Below are positions 54,038 to 62,452 of a stretch of DNA of 64,000 bases, in pieces. Every line of letters begins with the position of its first letter. Position 1 is the first letter of the stretch. The notes under the pieces were generated by a model. It saw only the letters and a program-made list of their open reading frames with translations. It was not told the origin of the DNA and did not search any database. Made by a program: the position numbers and the translations under genes. The DNA is from Allomuricauda sp. (GTDB taxonomy: Bacteria > Bacteroidota > Bacteroidia > Flavobacteriales > Flavobacteriaceae). The stretch is taken from positions 558,001-622,000 of the forward strand of contig NZ_JANQLX010000015.1 of NCBI RefSeq assembly GCF_028280385.1, given 5' to 3'.

Positions 54038-54849
54038 ATTTCCTCTATTAATTCTTTGAACAATTGTATCATTTTTGGTTCAGTGTTTCCTGCAATTTCA
54101 ATAATCTCCTGGATATTAACAGGTTGCAGGTTGTCTGGGTCACATTCGTCGGTTAAGACGGATACGGCCACAATGGGTAGTCGTAAATGATTGGCCACAA
54201 TTACTTCTGGAACTGTACTCATGCCAACGGCATCTGCACCAAGTATCTTGAGCATTCTATATTCTGCCTTGGTTTCCAGCTGCGGACCTACTACAGAAGC
54301 GTATACTCCTTTTTGAAGGGAGATTCCATTTTTTTTGGCGATTTTCTCCAGTGTTTTGCGCATATCCACATCATAGGGTTCCAGCATGTCCACAAAGCGA
54401 TCTCCAAATTCCGCCACATTTTTAAATGCCAAGGGCGAACCTCCTTGCAGATTGATGTGATCTTCGATCAACATCATATCCCCTTTTTTAAAGTTGAGGT
54501 TGATGGCCCCTGCTGCGTTGGACACAAAAAGCCTTTTTATTCCCAGGAGATGCATTACACGGATGGGATAAGTAATATCTAAAAAGTCGTACCCCTCGTA
54601 AAGATGGAAACGACCTTGCATCACCACCACTTTTTTGCCGGAAATGGTTCCATAAATCAGCTTGCCGGAGTGGAATTCGACCGTGGCCAATGGGAAATAG
54701 GGAATGTGGTTGTAATGGGCTTCTACCGGGTTCTCGATCTCGGCCACCAATTTTCCCAGTCCGGTGCCAAGGACTATCCCAATTTCTGGGGAATCAAACC
54801 CTTTCTTTTTCAGGTATTCAGCTGATTCTTCAAGTTGTTTTTTGGTCAT
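54034..54849 (-). CDS. Purine nucleoside phosphorylase, trimeric class I
   Basis: 271 residues. GIVLGTGLGKLV near 24-35, phosphate and base site motifs MQGRFHLYEGY near 79, SNAAGAIN near 115-122 and GADAVGMSTVPEVIVA near 195-210. In this operon it probably acts on the 5-prime-arsenic-substituted adenosine made by ArsS, or a related nucleoside, releasing adenine before glycoside formation; housekeeping purine salvage is the alternative. Overlaps neighbours by 4 bp on both sides, evidence of tight coupling to arsM. Confidence 0.9.
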   Translation of the reverse strand: MTKKQLEESAEYLKKKGFDSPEIGIVLGTGLGKLVAEIENPVEAHYNHIPYFPLATVEFHSGKLIYGTISGKKVVVMQGRFHLYEGYDFLDITYPIRVMHLLGIKRLFVSNAAGAINLNFKKGDMMLIEDHINLQGGSPLAFKNVAEFGDRFVDMLEPYDVDMRKTLEKIAKKNGISLQKGVYASVVGPQLETKAEYRMLKILGADAVGMSTVPEVIVANHLRLPIVAVSVLTDECDPDNLQPVNIQEIIEIAGNTEPKMIQLFKELIEEI

Positions 54850-55466
54850 TTTTCCATATGTTTTAAGAATGGCCTGAAAGCCTCAATATCTTTGATGTCC
54901 TCGTAATGATCTACGTCATTTTTAAGCGGGAGCATGCCAACGGTATTACCTTTTAGATTCTCCATGGTATCTGGTAAAACGGAACCGGTGCCCCAAGTTT
55001 TGTCTTGAAAAAGTTCCTCTTTCAAAGTGGTCATGCCCAACAAATAATACCCTCCGTCTTGGGCGGGTCCCACAACAAAATCGTTGGCACCAAGCTGTTG
55101 AAATGCCGCTTCCAGCTCCAATGCTGACAAATCGTACATATCACTTCCAATAATAATGATTTTTTCATAACCGGATTGGAAGCCCTCCCGGAAAGCATTC
55201 AGCATCCGCTCCCCTAAATCTTCCCCTTTTTGCAGCTTTTTTTTGTAGTGTTCAGTGGTCCATACATCTTCCTCCCAAATCTCGTTTGAATAGAACACCC
55301 ACTTTTCCATAGTAAGACCATGTGTTATGGAAACTGTATGTTGTAGCAGGAATTGGTAGATATCCAAAGCGGCCCCATCGCCTACCTTGGCGGCCAATCG
55401 GGTCTTACATTTGCCAAGCTCTGGGTTTCTGGTAAAAATAAGGAGTAAACAATCTCTATTTTTCAA
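54846..55466 (-). CDS. TIGR04282-family transferase (arsenosugar-associated, CofC-like)
   Basis: 206 residues. CofC/MobA-like nucleotidyl or glycosyl-transferase fold: LLLIFTRNPELGKCKTRLAA (residues 6-25), IIIGSDMYDLSALELEAAF near 99-117 and VVGPAQDGGYYLLGMT near 130. The family (TIGR04282, rSAM-associated transferase 1) co-occurs with ArsS. Overlaps the rhodanese gene by 11 bp and the phosphorylase gene by 4 bp. Confidence 0.9.
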   Translation of the reverse strand: MKNRDCLLLIFTRNPELGKCKTRLAAKVGDGAALDIYQFLLQHTVSITHGLTMEKWVFYSNEIWEEDVWTTEHYKKKLQKGEDLGERMLNAFREGFQSGYEKIIIIGSDMYDLSALELEAAFQQLGANDFVVGPAQDGGYYLLGMTTLKEELFQDKTWGTGSVLPDTMENLKGNTVGMLPLKNDVDHYEDIKDIEAFRPFLKHMEK

Positions 55467-55971
55467 GTGTGGAATCTTTGGTTTCGTAGGTTTTCTCGCC
55501 TTTGGTCAAAAGGAGCCCCCAATACTTACTAAACGGATGTACTTTTTCCGTGGGCCGTTGTTCCATATCAAAAACGGTATATCCCTTGTTTATCCATTCA
55601 AAAATACCGCCGTACAGGTTTTTTACCTGGGTGTAACCGGCCAACTTAAATTTTTCGCCTATATCCTCGGAGCGCACCCCAACGGAACAATAAATGATGA
55701 TAGGTGTCGATTTATTGGGCACAAAGGCCACACGTTCCAAGCTAAAATCATCATAACCCACCCAAACAGCATCTTGCAGATGACTAATTTCAAATTCGAC
55801 CCTTTCCCTTGCATCCAATATGACGAGGTTCTTACTGTTGGCCACATCATCCACACGGATATAATCCACAGTATTGTTGTTGAACATCTCCAGAATATCA
55901 GGGATGGTTAGCTGTGCAAGGGCAGAAATTGGGAACAGGCAAAGTAGGGAGAATAAGATTTTTGGACTCAT
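55456..55971 (-). CDS. Secreted rhodanese-like domain protein
   Basis: 171 residues from ATG 55971, preferred because it starts the signal peptide SPKILFSLLCLFPISALAQ; a TTG seven codons earlier is possible. One rhodanese domain: LVILDARERVEFEISHL and the active-site loop IIYCSVGVRSED with catalytic Cys, then LYGGIFEWINKGYTV. Periplasmic sulfur or arsenic-thiol handling is plausible. First gene of the arsenosugar-type operon; divergent from GH32. Confidence 0.87.
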   Translation of the reverse strand: MSPKILFSLLCLFPISALAQLTIPDILEMFNNNTVDYIRVDDVANSKNLVILDARERVEFEISHLQDAVWVGYDDFSLERVAFVPNKSTPIIIYCSVGVRSEDIGEKFKLAGYTQVKNLYGGIFEWINKGYTVFDMEQRPTEKVHPFSKYWGLLLTKGEKTYETKDSTLEK

Positions 55972-56061
55972 TGCATGATCTATGGATATCAAAGATAGCC
56001 TTTCCGAAAAAAGAAATATTAAATATGACTATCTTAAAGCTATGATTAAAATCAGATTCAG

Positions 56062-57612
56062 ATGAAGAGATCAGTGCTATTGATCCTACTATGTGCCCTT
56101 GTATGGGCCTGTAAGGAAAAAGCACCAAAACAATTGGATGAAGCCACCAATGTTGCGGATAATTACGAAGAACCATACCGGCCACAGTACCATTTTACAC
56201 CCCAGGAAAAATGGATGAACGACCCCAATGGTCTGGTTTACAATGATGGTATCTATCATCTTTTTTATCAATACTACCCCGATGATATTGTTTGGGGCCC
56301 CATGCACTGGGGGCATGCCGTTAGTACCGATATGGTGCATTGGGAACATAAGCCCATAGCCCTATTTCCTGACGAACATGGACTGATCTTTTCAGGGAGT
56401 GCGGTGGTGGACAAAAACAACACTTCGGGATTTGCCAAAAACGGAGAGACTCCTTTGGTGGCCGTTTTTACCTATCATTTAATGGAAGGGGAAAAAGCGG
56501 GGAGAAATGATTTTCAGACCCAAGGCATTGCCTTTAGTTTGGACAATGGGGACACTTGGACCAAATATGAGGGGAATCCGGTGATTGGAAATTCGGGCAT
56601 TAAGGACTTTAGGGATCCCAAGGTATTTTGGCACGAAGCAACCGACCAATGGATTATGGCATTGGTGGCCGGGGACCACGCCAAATTCTATAGTTCCCCG
56701 GATCTAAAAGCATGGGTGCATATCAGCGACTTTGGGAAAAACCATGGGGCGCACGGCGGAGTTTGGGAATGCCCAGATCTGTTTCCAATTAAGGTGGAAG
56801 GCTCTGACGAGGTAAAATGGGTCTTGATCATCAGCATCAATCCAGGGGCGCCCAACGGAGGTAGTGGCACCCAATATTTTGTAGGGGAATTTGATGGGAA
56901 CAAGTTCACCACAGATCAGGAGGAAACAAAATGGCTGGATTATGGAACGGACAATTATGCAGGCGTAACCTATAATAATACTCCGAACAACGAGCGCATT
57001 TTTATAGGCTGGATGAGCAATTGGGATTACGCCAGGGACACCCCAACCAAAAAATGGCGCAGTGCCATGACCTTGCCCAGAACCTTGTCCCTCAGAAAAA
57101 ATGGGGACGGCTATTGGCTTTCCAATAAACCCTTGCCCCAGGTGAACAAATTGGCCACGTCAGATTTGGTGTCAAGCTTGGAGATTACCGGGGGAGAAAC
57201 AAAAAACATGGATGTTGATGGCCTGGGGCAGTCAAAAATTGTGTTCAAGACCCGATCCAAGGATTTTAGGGTGAGTGTAAAGAACAGCTTGGGCGAAAAG
57301 GTGGATCTGGTCATGGATTCCAAAAGTCAATCGCTGATTTTAGATCGGATGAAATCGAGGAAAGTGGATTTTCAGGCCGAATTTGGCAATAAAAAACACC
57401 ATGCACCCATAGACCAACTTGGTGAGGAGGCCTTTGAAGTGGTCATTTATCTGGATTGGTCTTCCATTGAGGTGTTTGTGGACGGAGGTCTACTGGCCAT
57501 GACGGACCAGATTTTTCCAACTGAACCCTTTCAAAAACTGATTTTTGAAAATTCGGACGAAGAGCACAAGCTTCAGGATGTGGTGGTCAAGCAGATGCAA
57601 TCCATTTGGTAG
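56062..57612 (+). CDS. GH32 fructan/levan hydrolase lipoprotein
   Basis: 516 residues. SPII signal (CALVWAC, Cys17). GH32 catalytic triad: nucleophile Asp54 in WMNDPNG, transition-state Asp185 in FRDPKVFW and acid/base Glu236 in WECPDLF. C-terminal beta-sandwich module with VIYLDWSSIEVFVDGG. Cleaves terminal beta-fructosides (levan, inulin or sucrose). It stands alone with no SusCD or fructose transporter nearby, so it may supply fructose to imports encoded elsewhere. Confidence 0.92.
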   Translation: MKRSVLLILLCALVWACKEKAPKQLDEATNVADNYEEPYRPQYHFTPQEKWMNDPNGLVYNDGIYHLFYQYYPDDIVWGPMHWGHAVSTDMVHWEHKPIALFPDEHGLIFSGSAVVDKNNTSGFAKNGETPLVAVFTYHLMEGEKAGRNDFQTQGIAFSLDNGDTWTKYEGNPVIGNSGIKDFRDPKVFWHEATDQWIMALVAGDHAKFYSSPDLKAWVHISDFGKNHGAHGGVWECPDLFPIKVEGSDEVKWVLIISINPGAPNGGSGTQYFVGEFDGNKFTTDQEETKWLDYGTDNYAGVTYNNTPNNERIFIGWMSNWDYARDTPTKKWRSAMTLPRTLSLRKNGDGYWLSNKPLPQVNKLATSDLVSSLEITGGETKNMDVDGLGQSKIVFKTRSKDFRVSVKNSLGEKVDLVMDSKSQSLILDRMKSRKVDFQAEFGNKKHHAPIDQLGEEAFEVVIYLDWSSIEVFVDGGLLAMTDQIFPTEPFQKLIFENSDEEHKLQDVVVKQMQSIW

Positions 57613-57705
57613 GTTATGAATACATTAAATTTTGGCGCGGGATGATTTAAATCAGGTGTTTTTTGAGTTTTCCTTCAGAATTTTGCGTCAGCCAATTTCC
57701 ATTTC

Positions 57706-59526
57706 ATGAATACCAACCCTGAAGAACTTAAGGCAATATCCAACCAGATACAGGAGCTCATCGCCCACTTGGAAATTCAGGAAGGAGCACATGCGGAAAC
57801 CTTGGATGGGATTAGCCAAGAATACCGGGCAAGTGCCAAAAACCTTCTTCACTACGGCACCCTCAGGAACTTTGACATTCGCAAACTGCAGAAAAAAATG
57901 AAGCGATTGGGGCTTAGCAGGTTTGCCAATGCAGAGGGCAATATCTTGGGAAGTTTGATCAATGCCCATGAACTTATTGGGAAATTGGGCCAAAATACCA
58001 AAACTACCCATCCCCGAGACCATTTGAAAATAGGTGGTGGAAAAAAGCTCCTTAAAAACCATACCAAACGCCTTTTTGGGGACCAAAAGGAAAAAAGAAG
58101 GGTAAAGGTCATGGTGACCTTGCCAACTTTGGCAGCGCACGACTATAACCTTGTTCTGGAGATGGTTCAAAATGGAATGGACTGTGCCCGGATCAATTGC
58201 GCCCATGATGGGCCAAGTCTTTGGAAAAATATGGTAGATCATGTGCGAAAGGCTTCCGAGGAAACAGGGAAGGAGGTAAAAATTGCCATGGACCTTGCCG
58301 GGCTCAAGATCAGGACCGGTGCTTTGGAACCCGGACCCCAAGTACGAAAATTTAAGCCCGAACGCTCGGCGCTTGGGCAGGTGGTACATCCAGCCCAGAT
58401 TACCTTGGTACCCGATGAAACGGAGATTTTGGAGCCCTATATGCTACCTGTTCCGAAGGAATCCATTGCGAGACTCAAAGGTGGGGACATTATCAAACTA
58501 AAGGATACTAGGGGCAAATCCCGTAAACTGGAGGTGGTGCAGGTTACAGAGGAAATTGCTGTGCTGCACGCACAAAAAACCCTTTATGTTGCAACGGGGA
58601 TGCTGATGTATCTTGCCAATTCCAAGAGTGCAGCCATACCCATTGGACATCTTCCCAGGACGGAATCCTTCATTACCCTATTTGTGAACGATGAACTCAT
58701 TGTTTCCAAAAAACAGGAAATGGGGCAATTTCAGGTGCGCGCTGAAGATGGGCAGTTGGTTCATCCGGGAAAAATTTCCTGTGTGCCATCGGTTATTGTG
58801 GATAAGGTAAAGGAGGGAGACCCCATTTTATTTGACGATGGCAAGATTGAAGGGGTAATTGATCGGGTGGAACCGGAGCAATTTGTGGTAAGGATAACCA
58901 GGGCCAGAACCAATGGCTCCAAACTAAAATCGGAAAAAGGTATCAACTTTCCCCAAACGGATCTAGGCTTGTCCGGACTTACCGAAAAGGATAAAAAGGA
59001 CCTGGGATTTGTAGCCCAATATGCGGACATCGTGAACTTTTCCTTTGTAAACACCCAAGAAGATGTGGAGGAATTGTTGGTGGAGATGGCACGCTTGGGC
59101 GTACAGGACAAAGTAAGCGTGGTCCTTAAGATCGAGACCCGATGGGCCTACAGAAATCTGATCAAGATTCTACTATCTGCCATGCGTACCAAATATGTGG
59201 GCGTGATGATCGCCCGGGGCGACCTTGCCCTGGAGGTGGGCTGGAAGAATATGGGCAAGGTGCAGGAGGAAATCCTATCCATTTGCAGCGCGGCACATGT
59301 GCCTGTTATCTGGGCAACGCAGGTTTTGGAAGGCCTGGCTAAAAACGGTCTACCCTCCCGATCGGAGATCACGGATATCTCATCTTCCATTAGGGCCGAA
59401 TGTGTAATGCTGAACAAAGGGCCTTATATCAATGAGGCCATTGCTCTGCTGGACGAGATGCTTGGCAATATGGAAAAACTGCACGACAAGAAAGAGGGAA
59501 TGTGGCCCAAAATAGAGCTCTTATAA
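57706..59526 (+). CDS. Atypical pyruvate kinase-like protein without C-terminal domain
   Basis: 606 residues. A 130-residue N-terminal helical region (NLLHYGTLRNFDIRKLQKKM) precedes the barrel. Catalytic motifs are kept: ARINCAHDG near 161-169, Lys475 and Glu477 in VLKIETRWA, MIARGDLALE near 501-510, WATQVLEGLAKNG near 536 and PSRSEITD near 550. At K+-site positions it differs from the usual form: Ala166 for Ser in RxNxSHG, and DLAGLKIRTG for DTKGPEIRTG, placing Lys201 where K+-dependent enzymes have Glu. The allosteric C-domain is absent. Adjacent to GAPDH. Likely phosphoenolpyruvate/pyruvate chemistry, K+-independent. Confidence 0.8.
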   Translation: MNTNPEELKAISNQIQELIAHLEIQEGAHAETLDGISQEYRASAKNLLHYGTLRNFDIRKLQKKMKRLGLSRFANAEGNILGSLINAHELIGKLGQNTKTTHPRDHLKIGGGKKLLKNHTKRLFGDQKEKRRVKVMVTLPTLAAHDYNLVLEMVQNGMDCARINCAHDGPSLWKNMVDHVRKASEETGKEVKIAMDLAGLKIRTGALEPGPQVRKFKPERSALGQVVHPAQITLVPDETEILEPYMLPVPKESIARLKGGDIIKLKDTRGKSRKLEVVQVTEEIAVLHAQKTLYVATGMLMYLANSKSAAIPIGHLPRTESFITLFVNDELIVSKKQEMGQFQVRAEDGQLVHPGKISCVPSVIVDKVKEGDPILFDDGKIEGVIDRVEPEQFVVRITRARTNGSKLKSEKGINFPQTDLGLSGLTEKDKKDLGFVAQYADIVNFSFVNTQEDVEELLVEMARLGVQDKVSVVLKIETRWAYRNLIKILLSAMRTKYVGVMIARGDLALEVGWKNMGKVQEEILSICSAAHVPVIWATQVLEGLAKNGLPSRSEITDISSSIRAECVMLNKGPYINEAIALLDEMLGNMEKLHDKKEGMWPKIELL

Positions 59527-59541
59527 GGGGTGTCCCAAATG

Positions 59542-59549
59542 TAATTTCG
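59542..59549 (+). promoter_or_regulatory. Candidate -7 element upstream of GAPDH
   Basis: TAATTTCG, one mismatch from TAnnTTTG, with TTA 18 bp upstream in place of TTG, 57 bp before the GAPDH start. Weak; GAPDH could also be read through from the kinase gene. Confidence 0.28.
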
Positions 59550-59606
59550 GGGCTGTTTTTCTGACTAAGGAGACGTAAACAAGTAATAACCTTAAGTAAA
59601 TAAAAA

Positions 59607-60602
59607 ATGAGAATAGGAATCAACGGTATGGGCCGCATTGGCCGTGCCGCCCTAAAGGTGATCAACGATACCCCAGGGTTGGAAGTTGTGGCCGTAAACG
59701 ATATTGTATCCATAGAAAATACAGCGTATCTGCTCAAGTATGATACGGTCTATGGCGTGTATGAAAAGGAGGTGACCCACGAGGGTGACGTATTGGTGGT
59801 GGATGGCCAAAAAATCCGGTATACTTCCATCCGTAACCCGGAAGAACTGCCCTGGGGAGAACACCAGGTAGATTTGGTCATTGAAAGTACCGGGGTCTTC
59901 ACCAAAGGTGAAGATGCGGAACGCCACATTAAGGCCGGGGCCAAAACAGTGGTCATTTCCGCCCCCACCAAAAGCGAGGATACACCAACCGTGGTTCACG
60001 GGGTAAATTCTGAGGACGGAAATACCAGCGTCTTTAGCTGTGCCAGTTGTACCACCAACAATATCAGCCCCGTTGTTGAGGTACTGGGAAGAAGGATCGG
60101 GATCAAAAAAGCGATCATGACCACGGTGCATGCTTATACGGCATCGCAGGGTATGGTGGATGCGCCTTCCAAAAAGAATTTTAGAATGGGACGTGCAGGA
60201 GCACAAAACCTGATTCCCACCACCACGGGAGCGGCCATTGCCACCACTAAGGCGTTACCGGAATTTGCCGGTAAGTTTGATGGGGTGGCCATTAGGGTAC
60301 CAGTGCCCGTTGGGTCTATTTCGGATATGACCTTTGTAACCGAAAAACCGGTAACCGCAGCGGAAGTCAACCAGATATTGATCGAGGAGGCCCAAACGGA
60401 CCGTTATGCCGATGTGCTGGATACCACGGACGAACCCATTGTATCCTCGGACATCATTAAAAGCCCCTATGCTTCCACGGTGGACCTTTCCATGACAAGG
60501 GTAGTGGACAGGGATTTACTGAAAGTAATGACCTGGTACGACAATGAATGGGGTTTCACCAACCAGATGATCCGTCAGATCTTGGAAATAAAAGGAGAAT
60601 AA
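59607..60602 (+). CDS. gapA: Glyceraldehyde-3-phosphate dehydrogenase, type I
   Basis: 331 residues. NAD fold RIGINGMGRIGRAALKVI, catalytic Cys in SCASCTTNNISP near 147-158, HAYTASQGMVDAPSKKNFRMG region, and SWYDNEWG-like WYDNEWGFTNQM near the end. Lacks Asp32-type residue checks here, so coenzyme preference (NAD vs NADP) is not assigned: VNDIVSIENTAYLLKYDTVYG follows the standard NAD pattern. Genuine terminator at 60626-60657. Follows the atypical pyruvate kinase gene by 80 bp, coupling lower-glycolysis enzymes. Confidence 0.93.
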   Translation: MRIGINGMGRIGRAALKVINDTPGLEVVAVNDIVSIENTAYLLKYDTVYGVYEKEVTHEGDVLVVDGQKIRYTSIRNPEELPWGEHQVDLVIESTGVFTKGEDAERHIKAGAKTVVISAPTKSEDTPTVVHGVNSEDGNTSVFSCASCTTNNISPVVEVLGRRIGIKKAIMTTVHAYTASQGMVDAPSKKNFRMGRAGAQNLIPTTTGAAIATTKALPEFAGKFDGVAIRVPVPVGSISDMTFVTEKPVTAAEVNQILIEEAQTDRYADVLDTTDEPIVSSDIIKSPYASTVDLSMTRVVDRDLLKVMTWYDNEWGFTNQMIRQILEIKGE

Positions 60603-60625
60603 ATTGTTGTTGAAATAAATGTAAA

Positions 60626-60657
60626 AGGGCTTCCCATTTGGGAAGCCCTATTTTTTT
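60626..60657. terminator. Strong terminator after GAPDH (bidirectional)
   Basis: Perfect 10-bp stem AGGGCTTCCC/GGGAAGCCCT with ATTT loop followed by A and seven Ts on the plus strand. On the minus strand it is followed by TTTTAC, so it also serves the 33-residue ORF whose stop is at 60656-60658. Confidence 0.88.
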
Positions 60658-60757
60658 AAGAGATGTAAAGGTAGAGGCTGCTGATCAGTGAGCAAACCGA
60701 ACAGGCCAGCACAAAGTACCAGAATATGTATCCCATCTTTTCGTCTACAGTGTCCAT
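60656..60757 (-). CDS. 33-residue single-pass membrane peptide
   Basis: ATG at 60757, TAA at 60656-60658. An acidic start (MDTVDEKMGY) is followed by one hydrophobic helix (IFWYFVLACSVCSLISSLYL), ending YIS. The ORF ends exactly at the GAPDH terminator, which can terminate it too. Size and shape match small regulatory or respiratory membrane peptides. Coding is inferred from the intact start, stop and helix; conservation was not tested. Confidence 0.45.
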   Translation of the reverse strand: MDTVDEKMGYIFWYFVLACSVCSLISSLYLYIS

Positions 60758-60938
60758 CGTTATAGTATTTGTTCTCTGGTGGTTTTGATTTACTATCCGA
60801 AATTACATAGAAAGCCGCCCCGCATTGTTATATTTTTATTGGTGGATCAAAAAAGCACATAATTGGTACTTTTTATTTTGTAGATCGCAAAAGCGGCATT
60901 TTGGCCTTTGTAGGAATACTATTTTTTCATCCGGAATT

Positions 60939-60971
60939 TTGTAGGAATCAACGGGATAGGGCGTAATTTTG
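60939..60971 (+). promoter_or_regulatory. Promoter of the DoxX gene (Bacteroidota consensus)
   Basis: TTG at 60939-60941, 22-bp spacer and TAATTTTG at 60964-60971 (exact TAnnTTTG). Only 16 bp separate the -7 element from the ATG, so the mRNA leader is about 10 nt. The 386-bp region 60603-60987 otherwise holds the terminator and the small ORF. Confidence 0.6.
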
Positions 60972-60987
60972 CAGGAGAACCACACGA

Positions 60988-61449
60988 ATGGACTACACAG
61001 AAATTGATCAGGCGGTCTCTGGCCGAATGCGCAAATGGGGCGTTCCCGCAATACGCATTTCCTTTGCAATTATTTTCTTTTGGTTTGGAATTTTAAAGCC
61101 CTTTGGGCTTTCGGCGGCCACGGATTTGCTAAAGGCCACGGTGGCCTGGTTGCCCTTTGGTTCGCCAGAGGTTTGGTTGGTGGTCATAGGTTGGTGGGAA
61201 GTGGCCATTGGTATCACCTTTCTCTTTCGCAGGACCACAAAAATTGCCATTGCCCTTTTGTTCCTGCAAATGGTGGGCACCTTTATGCCCTTGGTGTTCT
61301 TGCCCGGGATAACCTTTCAGGAAGGAAACTATCTGTTGCCTACCCTGGAAGGACAGTACATCATAAAAAACGTGATGATCATATCTGCCGCACTGATCGT
61401 GGGCGGCACCTTGTTCAAAAAAAGAAATGCGGGCACTATTGACCCTTAG
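60988..61449 (+). CDS. DoxX-like membrane protein
   Basis: 153 residues with four membrane helices. Residues AIRISFAIIFFWFGILKPFG near 22-41 and VVIGWWEVAIGITFLFRRTTK near 66-86 match the DoxX/DoxD fold. Family members are linked to thiosulfate and oxidative-stress functions, but most remain uncharacterised. Own promoter with an unusually short leader. Confidence 0.82.
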   Translation: MDYTEIDQAVSGRMRKWGVPAIRISFAIIFFWFGILKPFGLSAATDLLKATVAWLPFGSPEVWLVVIGWWEVAIGITFLFRRTTKIAIALLFLQMVGTFMPLVFLPGITFQEGNYLLPTLEGQYIIKNVMIISAALIVGGTLFKKRNAGTIDP

Positions 61450-61462
61450 TAGTGGGAGAAAT

Positions 61463-61690
61463 CTAAACTAGGGGGGTGCCCTTTAAACGCTTTTCTATCT
61501 TGCGCTTCTTTTCGGTAAGGGCCTTCATAACGTCCATAAGGTCGGAGTCTTTGGTCTCCTTATAGATTTCGTTAATGGACAGTATGAGTGCCTTGGCCTC
61601 TCTTGAAGCCGCAACCCTATCACTGGTGGACATATGACTCAAAGTTCTTCCAATAAACTCTTTTGCCTTTGCTAATAAATCTTCGGTCAT
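61463..61690 (-). CDS. Small helical protein, unknown function
   Basis: 75 residues, charged and helical throughout (TSDRVAASREAKALILSINE; KALTEKKRKIEKRLKG). No signal or membrane segment. Codon use and an intact start and stop support coding. Convergent with the DoxX gene with a 13-bp gap. Not recognised; the C-terminal basic helix may bind nucleic acid or protein, but this is not supported further. Confidence 0.7.
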   Translation of the reverse strand: MTEDLLAKAKEFIGRTLSHMSTSDRVAASREAKALILSINEIYKETKDSDLMDVMKALTEKKRKIEKRLKGTPLV

Positions 61691-61828
61691 TTTTATTTAA
61701 AATTAATCTAGTTAGGCTAAATATAGGTGTTAGTTTCATATTTTCTGCCTATAGGGGTATTCGAATTTTATATTTATGATATTATTAAGACCCCAAGACT
61801 GCAAATAAAGCAAAATTTTCCCTTAAAA

Positions 61829-62271
61829 TCATACTTGTATGTACAAACGGGAGCGGAACCGTTCCAAACGGCGCAGCTCTGTGTAGGTTTGGGAAACCTG
61901 TATGCACTGCTGGGGCCGTGGGGCGTTTATCCTAAAGGATAGGGTAAGCTGTTCGGCATCCATGTGCAGGTGGCCCTGATCTAAGGGTCGGGGCAGGTGC
62001 AACATGGGCCCCTGGTAAAATTCCGCATTGGGGGAATGGGAAAATCAAAGGCAAAATTGAACACTGGATTGTCCGCTACAACCATTTGGGCCAGGCCTTT
62101 TTTGGGTGCCTTGTTGATTATAATACGACTGTTGTTTTTGTGCAATTGGCCAAAGGGCCGCTTGTTTTGGCTGTTGAGCACTATGTGGTTGGCAAAGATG
62201 ATTTCCATGCAGGTGTAGGGACCAAGGTGGACAAAGTCATGGATGGTTTGTAGAATGGACGTGGTTGGCAT
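61829..62271 (-). pseudogene. Frameshifted ORF, about 147 residues when restored
   Basis: An open frame from ATG 62271 runs 81 codons to FDFPIPP, then reaches a stop at 61981 after a Cys/Pro-rich tail. The other frame carries a protein-like continuation from about 62028 (AEFYQGPMLHLPRPLDQGHL...) to a stop near 61829. One extra C in the CCCCC run at about 62031-62035 joins the two into one reading frame. The family is not recognised. This is either a real frameshift mutation, a sequencing error in a homopolymer, or programmed slippage. Confidence 0.45.
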
Positions 62272-62298
62272 AGTAGGGATTTGGAATTTTGAATTTTT

Positions 62299-62424
62299 AG
62301 TTCTCGGTTTTCGGTTCTCAGTTATCAGTTTTTGGTTATCGGTTCTGGGTTCTCAGTTTTCGGTTTTCGGTTTTCGGTTCTCGGTTGTCAGTTCTGGGTT
62401 GTCAGTTTTCGGTTCTCGGTTTTC
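62299..62424. repeat. Array of 18 degenerate heptamers (RGTTNTC)
   Basis: Eighteen contiguous 7-bp units, such as GGTTTTC, GGTTCTC, AGTTATC and AGTTTTC, keep exact 7-bp spacing with few substitutions, total 126 bp. There are no spacers, so it is not CRISPR. Similar degenerate heptamer arrays recur between genes in many Flavobacteria; origin is probably replication slippage. A stop-free frame across it is a consequence of the repeats. Confidence 0.85.
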
Positions 62425-62452
62425 AGGTTGGATTTTGGGATTTCCAAATAAA

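Noticed and set aside
61997..62218. Plus-strand 73-codon frame opposite the frameshifted ORF
   Set aside because: The minus-strand reading has more protein-like composition in two joined frames; this one looks like an antisense shadow.
62299..62424. Possible CRISPR array
   Set aside because: Units are 7 bp, degenerate and contiguous, with no unique spacers and no cas genes nearby.
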